Below are positions 36,591 through 46,006 of a stretch of 64,000 nt of DNA, piece by piece; position 1 is the first letter of the stretch, and each line of letters begins with the position of its first letter. Source of the stretch: Xanthobacteraceae bacterium. Its GTDB lineage: Bacteria; Pseudomonadota; Alphaproteobacteria; Rhizobiales; Xanthobacteraceae. The notes under the pieces were generated by a model. The model saw only the letters and a program-made list of their open reading frames with translations, was not told the origin of the DNA and searched no databases. The translations under genes and the position numbers were made by a program. The stretch spans positions 17,320 through 81,319 of the forward strand of contig JARLIY010000008.1 of the NCBI GenBank assembly GCA_031291475.1, in the 5' to 3' direction.

Positions 36591-39437
36591 TCATTGCGGC
36601 TCCAGCAGCTTTCCGAGCTGCTGGAGAAGCTCGCCGTAGCGGGCGAAATTGCCGGCCGCATATTCCCGTTGCATCTCGCCGAACAATGCGCGTGCACGCA
36701 CCAGCATTTCGTTGCCCGTTCCCGTATTGGACGCGCCGGTTGCGGCGGATGTCGGCGCCGATGCACCAATGAGCAGACGCTCGGCATCCGTGAGCGTGCT
36801 CGCCCATTCGATCTTTCGGTCATCGGGCAAGAGCTGTCCCAATACCACGCGGGCAAGCATCGGGATCTTGGTCTGCTCCGCCTCGATATAAACCGGCTCG
36901 ATTGTGATGAGCTGGTTGCCGACGAGCGGCAGCACAATGAGATTGCCGCGGATGACTTGCGAACCGTGCTGATCCCAAAGTGTGAGATCGCCGGAGAACC
37001 GGCTGTCGGAGCTGATCCGTGATTCCACCTGTGCCGGGCCGTCGACGAAGGTTCCTTTGGAGAAACGGAAAGCCACCATTTTCCCGTAGTTCTCGCCATC
37101 GGAGAGGCCCGCGAGCCAGCCCGCCATCTGGTTCTTGCCGGCGACCGCCAAGGGCAACATGAGCAGAAATTCCGGCTTGTCGGAACCAGGAAGCTGCGCC
37201 GTCACGTAATAAGGCAGCATCGCGATCTCGCTGCTCCGATAGAGCTCATGGGGGACCTCCCAGCGATCCTCGCGATTGTAGAAGGTAGTCGGATTGGTCA
37301 TGTGATAGGTGCCGTACATCTCGGCCTGCACCGTGAAGATATCCTCCGGATAGCGGATATGCCGGCGCAGATTCTCCGGCATCTCGCGCTCGTCCTTGAA
37401 GAGTTCGGGCAGCAATTGCCGGTAAGCGTTGATGATCGGATCGTGCCGATCAAAGACGTAGAACGTCACCGCGCCGTTATAAGCGTCGATCACTGCTTTG
37501 ACCGAATTGCGCAGATAGTTGTAGCCGCGGAAAGCCGGTAGCGATCCCTGATAAGCTTCGCTGTAAGGGTAATTCTCCGAGGTCGTATAGGCGTCGATGA
37601 TGTAGGAATAATGGTCCGCATCGGCGACGATGTAAGGATCGTGATCAAAGCTCAGGAACGGGGCGAGCGTCCGCGCCCGCTCGACGATATTCCGGCGCAG
37701 CATCACCCGGCTCTCGGGCGTGAAATATCCCGAGATGAAAAGCCGCGGGCCGTCGAATTCACGGGCAATAACGAGCTTGCGCCACAAATTAGAGAGCAGG
37801 ATTCCTCCAGTTCCCTGGTACACGGTCTCGGCGTTGGCTTGGCCTTGCGGAAAATCGAATTCCTTCTCGGTCGTGTGCACATAGACACGGTCGTCGGTGA
37901 GTTCGCCGAAATAAATCTGGCCCCGGATTACCGAAAGGTCTTTCTTGGCTTCGATCGGAATATCATGCGCCCAGAGAACCGGATTGCCTCTGCTGTCGAT
38001 CTCGTTCACCGGCACTGCAACGACGCCATAGCCGTGGGTGTATTTGAGCGCGAGATTGACCCAGACCTGGGCGGGCGCGGGAAGCCGCGTTACATCGAGT
38101 TCGCGCGCCGTGATCATGACCTGCCGCTCGGCGCCATCAATTTCATAGCGATCGATATCGACGCCGCGAAACGTGTAATACGGCCGCAGGCCCTGGATTT
38201 GCTGCAATTGCGGATCGAGCGCGCGCCAATCCCAGATGCGCGCGTCCTGCAACGTCGCGGCATTTTTCGTCAGGTCGGCGGCCGTCAACGGCGTCGAGGA
38301 GACCGCGAATTCCCGCTCTTCGACGGAAGGTCCCTCAAGGTTGTAGGCCTGGCGGGTGCCGGCGATGCTCCTGAGCAGATACGGCAATTCCAACGTGATC
38401 TGGTTCGGCCCCACATAGAAATCCTCGATTGCGTCGGGGACCGCGAGTGCTCCTACGAAGAGCACCGCCAGCGCCGCCAACGGTGCGAGCCAATGCGACC
38501 GGCGCATCAACAACCAGTTGCGAAGGCGCGGAACGGCAGCCGCCAGCACCAGGATCGACGCGGCAACGAACCAACACGCGATAATGATGTCGTATCCGGG
38601 TAGCCAGAAATTCACGTCCGCGTAGGACGCACCAGCTACGACCTTCGAGTGTCCGTCCAAAACCAGGTGATAGCGGCCCAAGAACCGGCTAACCCCTAAC
38701 GCAACGCACAACATGGCGCCGAGAACCATGCCCTGCCGCATCCAGCTTACCGAGATCGCCCAACCCGGATGCGGCGACGGAATGGCAACGCTTCGGAGTG
38801 GACGAAGAGCGCCACCGAATGGATCGGGGCGATAGGCGAGCGCGGACGTTCGGCCGCGCGCCAGCGTTCCCAAGACGACCCAAAGCGCAACCACGCCGCA
38901 GAGGATGCCAATGATAATTTCGACAATGTCGTCGTAGAGCGGCAAGGCCAACAGGTAGAAAGAAAGATCTCTGCCGAACACAGGGTCGACCACGCCGGCC
39001 GGCGTGGCGCCGAGGAACCGCATGAGCGGAATCCACAACGCCGTCGCGAGAAATCCAACCATGGCCGCAAACACAAATCCGGCGATCCACGGCGCGCTTG
39101 GCGGGACGACAACATACGGCCGGCACAATGCGCGCAGGTTGGCGCCGACAAACAGACCAATCAAAAGCGTGACTACCGAAAAAATTGCCACGCGATATTC
39201 AAGAGACAGCCAATAGCGGTGGCTCTGCCCCAATTCCGTAAACCAGTAGTTCTCGAGCGAGATGCCGAGCGCCGCTTCAAGGACGATGATCCCGAGGACA
39301 GCCACCGAAATGTATGCGGCATCGCGATAGAGTCGATGCACAAACGCAATGTGGTCGCCGTGCCCTCCTTGCATCAGGGTACGGGCTAATGGCAGCGCCG
39401 CCCAGGCGAGCACGAACAGGTAGACGACCTCAAACAT
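36591..39437 (-). CDS. UPF0182 family membrane protein
   Basis: A 948-residue protein with about seven membrane helices in the first 330 residues and a large extracytoplasmic domain after that. The family-typical stretch VEEREFAVSSTPLTAADL, WDWRALDPQLQQIQGLRPYY, WVNLALKYTHGYGVVAVP and the ISGYFTPESRVMLRRNI region support UPF0182, found widely in actinobacteria and some proteobacteria, with no known activity. The ATG at 39437 has GGGAG about 10 bases before it. It is divergent from DUF2254 and kup across a region with a perfect FNR/FixK box. Confidence 0.85.
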   Translation of the reverse strand: MFEVVYLFVLAWAALPLARTLMQGGHGDHIAFVHRLYRDAAYISVAVLGIIVLEAALGISLENYWFTELGQSHRYWLSLEYRVAIFSVVTLLIGLFVGANLRALCRPYVVVPPSAPWIAGFVFAAMVGFLATALWIPLMRFLGATPAGVVDPVFGRDLSFYLLALPLYDDIVEIIIGILCGVVALWVVLGTLARGRTSALAYRPDPFGGALRPLRSVAIPSPHPGWAISVSWMRQGMVLGAMLCVALGVSRFLGRYHLVLDGHSKVVAGASYADVNFWLPGYDIIIACWFVAASILVLAAAVPRLRNWLLMRRSHWLAPLAALAVLFVGALAVPDAIEDFYVGPNQITLELPYLLRSIAGTRQAYNLEGPSVEEREFAVSSTPLTAADLTKNAATLQDARIWDWRALDPQLQQIQGLRPYYTFRGVDIDRYEIDGAERQVMITARELDVTRLPAPAQVWVNLALKYTHGYGVVAVPVNEIDSRGNPVLWAHDIPIEAKKDLSVIRGQIYFGELTDDRVYVHTTEKEFDFPQGQANAETVYQGTGGILLSNLWRKLVIAREFDGPRLFISGYFTPESRVMLRRNIVERARTLAPFLSFDHDPYIVADADHYSYIIDAYTTSENYPYSEAYQGSLPAFRGYNYLRNSVKAVIDAYNGAVTFYVFDRHDPIINAYRQLLPELFKDEREMPENLRRHIRYPEDIFTVQAEMYGTYHMTNPTTFYNREDRWEVPHELYRSSEIAMLPYYVTAQLPGSDKPEFLLMLPLAVAGKNQMAGWLAGLSDGENYGKMVAFRFSKGTFVDGPAQVESRISSDSRFSGDLTLWDQHGSQVIRGNLIVLPLVGNQLITIEPVYIEAEQTKIPMLARVVLGQLLPDDRKIEWASTLTDAERLLIGASAPTSAATGASNTGTGNEMLVRARALFGEMQREYAAGNFARYGELLQQLGKLLEPQ

Positions 39438-39575
39438 CGATCTTTCTCCCAGTCCTGCCGATTGAAACTTTTGGACTGCTATTGCGCATCTTGCCATCGT
39501 AAAAACGCGATATTTTTGTCGCAAAACTTTTTCTGCAAAATATAATTATAACACCGCAAATCGCTCCGGCGTTGT

Positions 39576-39589
39576 TTGATGCAGATCAA
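39576..39589. promoter_or_regulatory. Perfect FNR/FixK-type box
   Basis: TTGAT-GCAG-ATCAA is a perfect match to the FNR/FixK consensus TTGAT-N4-ATCAA. It lies in the 283-base divergent region between the UPF0182 gene (start 39437) and the DUF2254 gene (start 39721), with AT-rich sequence on the UPF0182 side. It is 139 bases before UPF0182 and 132 bases before DUF2254, so it could control either or both. Low-oxygen control is inferred. Confidence 0.8.
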
Positions 39590-39720
39590 CCCTGACGCGC
39601 AATAAATGGATGCGGTTCTCGTCGACAGAGCCCGCGCCAATACGCTGACCGCCACAAAGCAATGTGGTACACGCTGTATCCGGTGGAAAATTTCCTATCC
39701 GGACCGAAGAGAGCCACGCC

Positions 39721-41043
39721 GTGACGAACAGATTGGTTCCCCTGTTCCGGACCGCAATGTATGCGCTGCGTGGTGGATTTCTGGTCCGGCCGCTGCTGAT
39801 CTCCATCACGCTAGGCCTTATCGGCGCGGTATTTTCGTCGCTCGAGGAAACCATCCCGGCGCTGAGCGCCTGGGTTCCCACCGTGCTGTTCCCCTCGCGG
39901 ACCGATCCCCAGGTCGCCCAGATCATCCTCGGTGCGATCGCCGGCTCGATCATGACTGTCGTATCGATCGTCTTTGCCATCCTCCTGATGACGCTAACGC
40001 TCGCGTCGGTGCAGTTCTCCCCTCGAATCCTTATCAGCTTCGTCCGGGACCGGGCGACCCAGTGGACGCTGGGAATCTTCCTTGGCACCTTCGCCTATTG
40101 CGTGGCGGCATTGCCCGCCGCCCATTCCCTCCCGCAACCCTTTGCTCCGGTCGCCACTGTTACCGGCGCCATGGCGCTCGCGCTGGTCTGCGTGGCATGG
40201 CTGATCTTCTTTATTCAGCACATTTCGCAGGCAATCAGCGTCAATCACATTGTCGACCGGATCGCGCGCGAAACCGAGGATGTCATCGACACCATCATGC
40301 CGGCCGCGCAGCGATACGTGTACGGAACGAGCGACCTGCCGTTTGATGGCAAAGAGCGCGAGGTCGCGGTCAACAACACGGTCTCCGGCTATATCCGCTA
40401 TGTCGATACCGCGCGTCTGCTCGATCTCGCAAAGGCTTTCAAAGTGCGGGTGCGCCTGCTCCGCAGAGTCGGGCATTTCGTGCCGGCGGGCGTCGCCCTG
40501 TTCCAGGTCTTGCCCGGCGAACGGCTCAATGCCGAGCGCGCCCACGAATTGCTCTCGACGTTCGACATCGGACCGACGCGGACGATGCAGCAAGACGTCG
40601 AATTCGGGGTCATCCAGATCGTCGATATCGCGCTCAAGGCGATATCACCCGCGGTCAACGACCCGAGCACCGCGATCACCTGCATCGATCAGCTTGGCCG
40701 GGTTCTGATTCGGTTCGTCAGCCGCAAGCCCCCGGTCTCGCTGCTTTGCGATCCGCCGCACGTCGTCAGGGTCATTGTTCCGTGGATCGGGATCGAGGGG
40801 CTTGCCGACACGGCCTTCGAGCAAATTCGCCACTACTCGGCGTCGGACATAGCGGTCAGCCTGCGGCTGTTGCGCGCCCTCGATGATGTTGCATCGACGT
40901 GCCACGACGCAGGGATCATTGAGCCGCTGGTTCAGCGCGGCCGGCGGGTCGTAGCCGGCTGCGCTGAACGGCTTGGCCCCGACGACCTCGGGAAGCTCAA
41001 ACAACGGCTCACGATGCTAGAGGCGCGAATGGATTCTTTTTAA
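39721..41043 (+). CDS. DUF2254 family membrane protein
   Basis: A 440-residue protein from GTG 39721 (GAAGAGAG upstream). Four membrane helices occupy about 20-200: PLLISITLGLIGAVFSSL, ILGAIAGSIMTVVSIVFAIL, WTLGIFLGTFAYCVAALPAA, and ALALVCVAWLIFFIQHISQ. The remainder is soluble, with ISPAVNDPSTAITCIDQLG, the hallmark of DUF2254. It has no known function, though genes of this family often sit with transport genes. Here it is 52 bases ahead of kup, so a link to ion balance is possible. Confidence 0.88.
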   Translation: MTNRLVPLFRTAMYALRGGFLVRPLLISITLGLIGAVFSSLEETIPALSAWVPTVLFPSRTDPQVAQIILGAIAGSIMTVVSIVFAILLMTLTLASVQFSPRILISFVRDRATQWTLGIFLGTFAYCVAALPAAHSLPQPFAPVATVTGAMALALVCVAWLIFFIQHISQAISVNHIVDRIARETEDVIDTIMPAAQRYVYGTSDLPFDGKEREVAVNNTVSGYIRYVDTARLLDLAKAFKVRVRLLRRVGHFVPAGVALFQVLPGERLNAERAHELLSTFDIGPTRTMQQDVEFGVIQIVDIALKAISPAVNDPSTAITCIDQLGRVLIRFVSRKPPVSLLCDPPHVVRVIVPWIGIEGLADTAFEQIRHYSASDIAVSLRLLRALDDVASTCHDAGIIEPLVQRGRRVVAGCAERLGPDDLGKLKQRLTMLEARMDSF

Positions 41044-41095
41044 GAGAGACCACGTTGGTGCGCTTCGCCCCAAACTCGCCCCGTAGGAGTCACCA

Positions 41096-42982
41096 GTGAA
41101 TACAACTGAGATTGTCGGCGGTGCCGGTTCATACGTCCCCCGCGGCAGCTTGGGCGCGCTGGCGCTCAGCGCGCTCGGCGTCGTCTACGGCGACATTGGG
41201 ACGAGCCCGCTCTATACGCTGAAAACGGCGCTGGACTGGGGCGGCGGAGCGACGCCGGCGGTCGCGATCGGCATGCTGTCGCTGATCGTGTGGACACTCT
41301 TGATTACCACCTCGATCAAATATGTCGCCGTGGTGATGCGAGCCGACAACGACGGCGAAGGCGGCATCCTGGCGCTGATGTCGCTGCTCGGCATCAAGCA
41401 CGGCGATCGTCTGGGCGTGATCGCGATCGGCGTGCTGGGCGCGGCGTTGCTCTACGGCGACGGGGCGATAACGCCGGCTATCTCGGTGTTGAGCGCCCTG
41501 GAGGGGCTCAAACTCCCGGCGCCGGCAATCACCCCCTATGTGGTGCCGCTTTCCGTGGCCGTCCTCGTTGCGCTCTTCGCTCTTCAGCCGCAGGGTAGTG
41601 CGCGAATCGGAAAGTTGTTCGGACCGATCATGATGGTGTGGTTCATCGTGATCGGAGTGCTCGGCCTCGGCGGCGTGGTGACCCATCCGGGCGTCCTGGT
41701 TGCCTTGGATCCGCGCTACGGCTTTTCCTACTTGTTCAGCCACGGCTTTACCGGCTTCCTTGTTCTCGGGGCGGTATTCCTGTGCGCCACGGGAGCGGAA
41801 GCTCTCTACGCCGACATGGGTCACTTCGGGCCCGGGCCGATCCGCTTCGCCTGGTACGGCCTTGTGCTGCCCATGTTGCTTCTCAACTATTCCGGACAAG
41901 CCGCCGTGGTTGTCGACGGCGCGGTCGCGCCCGAAGCCAATCCCTTCTTCGTATTGTGTCCGCTGTTCCTCCAGGTGCCGCTGGTGTTGCTCGCCACCAT
42001 GGCGACGATCATCGCCAGTCAGTCGATCATCAGCGGCGCATTCTCCATGACGCGGCAGGCGATCCAGCTTGGATTGTGTCCGCGCCTGCACATCACGCAG
42101 ACCTCAAGGGAGGGGTACGGCCAGATCTATGTGGGCTTCGTCAATTGGGTGCTGATGGCGCTGACGCTCGGCCTCACGCTTACCTTTCGCTCATCCGACA
42201 ACCTCGCTGCAGCTTTCGGGGTCGCGGTTTCGCTCACCATGCTGTTGACTTCGATGCTGATATTCCTGGCAATGCGCGAGATTTGGTACTGGAGCCTGCC
42301 CGTGAGCCTTGTGGTCGCCGGACTTTTCGTCATCGTCGACCTGTCATTCGTTTCCGCCAACCTGATGAAGGTTTTCCAAGGTGGGTTCGTCCCGCTGGTG
42401 ATCGCTGCTGTGATTTTCTTTCTCGTTTGGACTTGGAGGAGCGGGCGCGAGGTCATGCTGCAAAAGCTTGAGCGCGATACGATGCCGCTCGCTAATTTCA
42501 TCGACCAGATTCATGACAAGGCGCGCGTATCGGGCACGGCCGTCTATCTGACCAGCCGAACCGACGTCGTACCGGTGCCGCTGCTGCATAATCTCAAGCA
42601 CAACAAGGTCCTGCATCAGCGCATTGTGCTGCTATACGTGGTGACCGAGAACGTTCCGTATGTCGTGGCGGAAAAACGTATCCAAATTACCCATCTGAGG
42701 GACAATTTCCATTCGATGATCGTTCGCTACGGCTTCATGGAGCAACCGGACATTCCGCAGGTGCTCGATAGCTGCAGCTCGCAGCAAATGCGTTTTAACA
42801 TGATGGACACGTCATTTTTCGTCGGCAGGGTGACGATCGTTGCCACCGCGGCAGCGTCGCGATGGACGCAGATCAGGAGCAAGCTGTTCGAGGTCATGCA
42901 CCGAAACGCCCTGCCGGCGACCGAGTTCTTCCGCATCCCGCCCAATCGTGTAATCGAGTTGGGCGGTAAGATCGAAATCTAG
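41096..42982 (+). CDS. kup: Low-affinity potassium transport protein Kup
   Basis: A 628-residue KUP/HAK/KT K+:H+ symporter. The family signature GVVYGDIGTSPLYTLKTAL is at residues 28-46, followed by ADNDGEGGILALMSLL and YGDGAITPAISVLSALEGL. About twelve membrane helices fill residues 18-455, with a cytosolic C-terminal domain. The GTG at 41096 is preceded by TAGGAGT. The stop shares CTAG with the stop of the convergent cca gene. Confidence 0.95.
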   Translation: MNTTEIVGGAGSYVPRGSLGALALSALGVVYGDIGTSPLYTLKTALDWGGGATPAVAIGMLSLIVWTLLITTSIKYVAVVMRADNDGEGGILALMSLLGIKHGDRLGVIAIGVLGAALLYGDGAITPAISVLSALEGLKLPAPAITPYVVPLSVAVLVALFALQPQGSARIGKLFGPIMMVWFIVIGVLGLGGVVTHPGVLVALDPRYGFSYLFSHGFTGFLVLGAVFLCATGAEALYADMGHFGPGPIRFAWYGLVLPMLLLNYSGQAAVVVDGAVAPEANPFFVLCPLFLQVPLVLLATMATIIASQSIISGAFSMTRQAIQLGLCPRLHITQTSREGYGQIYVGFVNWVLMALTLGLTLTFRSSDNLAAAFGVAVSLTMLLTSMLIFLAMREIWYWSLPVSLVVAGLFVIVDLSFVSANLMKVFQGGFVPLVIAAVIFFLVWTWRSGREVMLQKLERDTMPLANFIDQIHDKARVSGTAVYLTSRTDVVPVPLLHNLKHNKVLHQRIVLLYVVTENVPYVVAEKRIQITHLRDNFHSMIVRYGFMEQPDIPQVLDSCSSQQMRFNMMDTSFFVGRVTIVATAAASRWTQIRSKLFEVMHRNALPATEFFRIPPNRVIELGGKIEI

Positions 42983-44229
42983 GCTCGATCGATAACCTCG
43001 CGCGACGCCCTGTCGGCAATGGCCTCGAGCGCCGCGGGCTCGGCCGGGAAGTCGGCGGCGACCCAGGCCGCTTCGGCGGCGCGCAGCGCGGCGCCGAGCA
43101 CAGGCCCGGGCTTGATCCCGCGCGCGGTGAAATCCGCCGCCTTGAGCGGAAAGGCCGGCGCCGTCCACCGTTGCGGCAACTGCGCTAGCGCCAGCCAGGC
43201 ATGGTCGGCGGCGCCCCCTTGCGAGCGCGTCCAGGCGAGCAGGACGCGATCGGTAAACGTTTGCGGGCCGAGCCGATAGAGGAGCGAGCGGCCTGTCTGC
43301 GCCACGGATTGCGGCGTGACGCGCCACCATGTTTCGAGCGCGAGAAGGCGTTCGGATTCGGCGTTGGAAAGACGCAGCCGCTGCGTCATCCGCTCGGCGT
43401 CCTCGGCGACCCACACCGCGAGCGCGCCGAGGCGGCGCACCGCGTCGGGCGCGGCGCCGTGCGCCCCCTCGACCTTGATCATGTTCTCGAAGCTCGCGAG
43501 GTAAGGCACGCCGCCCAGCACCAGACCGAGCAAACCGCTCTCCTCCATCACCGCGAGCGTCGGCGTCGCCCGCGACGCGACGATCAGCTTGAGCATTTCC
43601 ATGCGCACGCGCTCGCGCGATAGCGTCTCGAGACCCGCACGCGAAGCGATGCAGGCATGCAGACCGGCCCGGTCCGGCGCGCCCTCGGCGAAATGCGCGT
43701 GAAAGCGGAAAAAGCGCAGGATGCGCAGATAATCCTCTTCGATCCGCCGCTGCGGATCGCCGATGAAACGCACGCGTCGGACCGCGATGTCGCCGATGCC
43801 GCCGACATAATCGTGCACCGTTCCGTCGGCGGAGACGGAAAGCGCATTGATCGTGAAGTCGCGCCTTTGCGCGTCGGCCGCCCAGTCGCGACCAAAAGCG
43901 ACCTTGGCCTTGCGGCCGAAGGTTTCGACGTCTTCGCGCAACGTCGTCACTTCCACCGGCCGATGATCGATGATGACGGTGACGGTACCGTGCTCGATGC
44001 CGGTCGGTATCGCCTTGCCGCCGGCCGCCGCGACGCGGCGCACCACCTCCTCCGGCAAGGCCGTGGTCGCCACGTCGATTTCGCCGACCGGCAAGCCCAA
44101 CAGCGCGTTGCGCACCGCCCCGCCGACCACGCGCGCCTCTTCGCCGTCGCGATTGAGCAGCGCCAGTAACCGCGCGACTTCTCCTTCTTTGAGCCAAGCG
44201 GCGTCGCCGAGATGCTGAAGCTGCGTCAC
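42979..44229 (-). CDS. cca: CCA tRNA nucleotidyltransferase / poly(A) polymerase family
   Basis: A 416-residue class II nucleotidyltransferase. The GTG at 44229 is used since the preceding frame is an antisense-like reading of other genes. The head domain has VVGGAVRNALLG, GEIDVATTALPEEV (acidic metal-binding pair), and QRRDFTINALSVSADGTVHDY with GQRRIEEDYLRILRFFRFHA-type motif (QRRIEEDYLRILRFFRFHA). It adds CCA ends to tRNA or A-tails to RNA. It overlaps the upstream small gene by 4 bases and so is probably coupled. Confidence 0.9.
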   Translation of the reverse strand: MTQLQHLGDAAWLKEGEVARLLALLNRDGEEARVVGGAVRNALLGLPVGEIDVATTALPEEVVRRVAAAGGKAIPTGIEHGTVTVIIDHRPVEVTTLREDVETFGRKAKVAFGRDWAADAQRRDFTINALSVSADGTVHDYVGGIGDIAVRRVRFIGDPQRRIEEDYLRILRFFRFHAHFAEGAPDRAGLHACIASRAGLETLSRERVRMEMLKLIVASRATPTLAVMEESGLLGLVLGGVPYLASFENMIKVEGAHGAAPDAVRRLGALAVWVAEDAERMTQRLRLSNAESERLLALETWWRVTPQSVAQTGRSLLYRLGPQTFTDRVLLAWTRSQGGAADHAWLALAQLPQRWTAPAFPLKAADFTARGIKPGPVLGAALRAAEAAWVAADFPAEPAALEAIADRASREVIDRA

Positions 44230-44489
44230 CGCGTCGTTTGCGGCACGAATTTGCCGCCCTCGATATGCGCCGGCACATAAGTCGAGCCCGGCGGCGAGCC
44301 GCCGAATTGCGCCAGCACGAGAAAGCTTCCCACCATCAGGACGAGCGAAGCGATGACGAGGCCGGCAATGCGGCGCATCGTCCACGACTTCGGCTCCACG
44401 ACGCCGGCGCGTGTCGCGAGCAGAAATGCGGCGTAGAGCACGAATGGGGTGAGGAACAGCCCGATCTCGGTGGCGATTGGCCGAATCAT
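44226..44489 (-). CDS. Small membrane protein, DUF6111-like
   Basis: An 87-residue protein with two membrane segments: IGLFLTPFVLYAAFLLAT (about 8-25) and IAGLVIASLVLMVGSFLVLA. The C-terminus is GGKFVPQ. Similar small proteins lie between a Nudix gene and a CCA-adding gene in many rhizobia (from memory; DUF6111). It overlaps both neighbours by 4 bases. Function unknown. Confidence 0.8.
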   Translation of the reverse strand: MIRPIATEIGLFLTPFVLYAAFLLATRAGVVEPKSWTMRRIAGLVIASLVLMVGSFLVLAQFGGSPPGSTYVPAHIEGGKFVPQTTR

Positions 44490-45148
44490 CCGTAGACCCG
44501 ATCGTAGAGGTTGCGCACAATACCCGCGGTGATGCCCCAAATGTAGCGATCCCCGAACGGTATCGCGTAATATTCGCGCCGGATGCCTTTCCACTCGCGG
44601 CTGCGGCGCTGGACATTGGCGGGCGTCATCAGGAAAGCGAGCGGCACTTCGAACGTCTCGGTCACCTCGCGCGGATTGAGCGTCAGCGCAAAATCCGGCT
44701 TGACGCGGGCGACCATCGGCAAAATGCGAAAGCCGGAAAACGTCAGATAGAGGTCGAGATAACCGAGCGGCTCGATCGATGCCGGCCGAAGCCCGATTTC
44801 CTCATTGGCCTCGCGCAAGGCCGCCACGACCGGGCTGTCGTCCCCGGGATCGATCTTGCCCCCGGGAAATGCCACCTGCCCGGCGTGGCTCGCGAGCTCC
44901 TGGGTGCGGATCGTGAACAGCACGGTCGGCTCGCGGCGGTCGATCACCGGAACCAGCACGGCGGCCGGTTTGGTTGCGGCGACACCGGCCCGCTCCCACA
45001 TCGACGGGTTGAGATCGAGGTCGCCGCGCGCGCCCTGCGCCAGCGGATCGGTCAGCGCCGGCGGCACTTCGAGCGCGAGCCGGGCGCGGGCGCGATCAAA
45101 GAAGTTCTCCATCTGCGCTTGCCGCACCGGCGCGCCTTGCTCGTTCAC
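44486..45148 (-). CDS. CoA pyrophosphatase (Nudix hydrolase)
   Basis: A 220-residue Nudix protein. Its Nudix box runs GGKIDPGDD then AALREANEEIGL, preceded by the CoA-type segment IRTQELASHAGQVAFPGGKI. It would split coenzyme A to 3',5'-ADP and phosphopantetheine. The GTG at 45148 overlaps the DUF1285 stop by 4 bases (GTGA); ATG 45112 is an alternative. Confidence 0.88.
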   Translation of the reverse strand: MNEQGAPVRQAQMENFFDRARARLALEVPPALTDPLAQGARGDLDLNPSMWERAGVAATKPAAVLVPVIDRREPTVLFTIRTQELASHAGQVAFPGGKIDPGDDSPVVAALREANEEIGLRPASIEPLGYLDLYLTFSGFRILPMVARVKPDFALTLNPREVTETFEVPLAFLMTPANVQRRSREWKGIRREYYAIPFGDRYIWGITAGIVRNLYDRVYG

Positions 45149-45741
45149 GCAAAATCCCTCACCTGGTCGGCCGGCGCCATGGGAAAGAAGGTGCCCATCG
45201 AAGTCACCCCGAACATCGCTTGGCCCGCAACCTCGCGCTCCTCGCCGAGTTCGACAAGATCGAAGAACAAGGCGCGCGTGACCTTCGCCCACAGATCGCG
45301 GCGCACGTGAAGATAAGGTTTGAGGCCGCCGGTCTTGGGCTCCGGCTCGAAGCGGAGCGCGTGCGACGGCCCGCACGCCACCCAGTCGTCGACATTGGTG
45401 CGGAAGTTGAGCACGCGGCCGGCCGATGATTCGTCGATAGCGAGCTCGACGGCGAGGAACGGCGCATCGTCCACCTGGATGCCGCACTTTTCCACCGGTG
45501 TGACCAAAAAATATTTGTCGCCCTCGCGCTTGAGCACCGACGCGAACAATTTGACCAAAGCCGGCCGGCCAATCGGCGTTTTCAGGTAGAACCAGGTGCC
45601 GTCGGCGGCGATGCGCATATCGAGATCGCCGCAGAACGGCGGATTCCAGCGCTCGACCGGCGGCGGTCCCTTGCCCCGCCCGGCAGCCCGGCTCAGCGTG
45701 CCGGTCAACGCCTCCAAGCCGGATTGCCCTTCCTTCGCCAT
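45145..45741 (-). CDS. DUF1285 family protein
   Basis: A 198-residue protein with the DUF1285 pattern: WNPPFCGDLDMRIAADGTWF, YLKTPIGRPALVKLFASVLK, EGDKYFLVTPVEKCGIQVDD. No activity is known. It heads a tight minus-strand unit with the CoA pyrophosphatase, the small membrane protein and cca, a layout seen in other alphaproteobacteria. Confidence 0.88.
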   Translation of the reverse strand: MAKEGQSGLEALTGTLSRAAGRGKGPPPVERWNPPFCGDLDMRIAADGTWFYLKTPIGRPALVKLFASVLKREGDKYFLVTPVEKCGIQVDDAPFLAVELAIDESSAGRVLNFRTNVDDWVACGPSHALRFEPEPKTGGLKPYLHVRRDLWAKVTRALFFDLVELGEEREVAGQAMFGVTSMGTFFPMAPADQVRDFA

Positions 45742-45803
45742 GGTTTGCCTTCAGCCTCAACCTTGGACGTTTAAGTCCGGGGGCAGCGCCGGTCGCGGGA
45801 TCG

Positions 45804-45823
45804 TGATCGCGGTGCCGCGATCA
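45804..45823. promoter_or_regulatory. Perfect 9-bp inverted repeat (possible operator)
   Basis: TGATCGCGG-TG-CCGCGATCA lies in the 265-base divergent gap, 62 bases before the DUF1285 start and 183 bases before moxR. Its symmetry fits a dimer-bound operator. No regulator gene is near. The rest of the gap (45824-46006) holds no gene. Confidence 0.45.
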
Positions 45824-46006
45824 TTTCGCGCCAAAGCTAGGTTGTGTGCCCCGTGATTGAAAGAATCGGCGCAAAATCCGTTTTCGTGGTGCTGGCGCGT
45901 ATATTGCATTGCCTGGTGGCGGTGCAAAGCGGCCAACTTACATTCGCACCGATGCGGCGAGACTGATTCGCTGCAAAGGTATGCGGCGCAAAACAGGGAG
46001 TTAGCC

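Noticed and set aside
42979..44616. A 545-residue version of the CCA-adding enzyme
   Set aside because: The first 129 codons read out of frame through the Nudix and small membrane protein genes; the GTG at 44229 gives the usual length.
44486..45760. A 424-codon frame suggesting a fusion upstream of the Nudix domain
   Set aside because: The first 204 codons are an out-of-frame reading of the DUF1285 gene. The GTG at 45148, overlapping its stop, gives a normal-length CoA pyrophosphatase.
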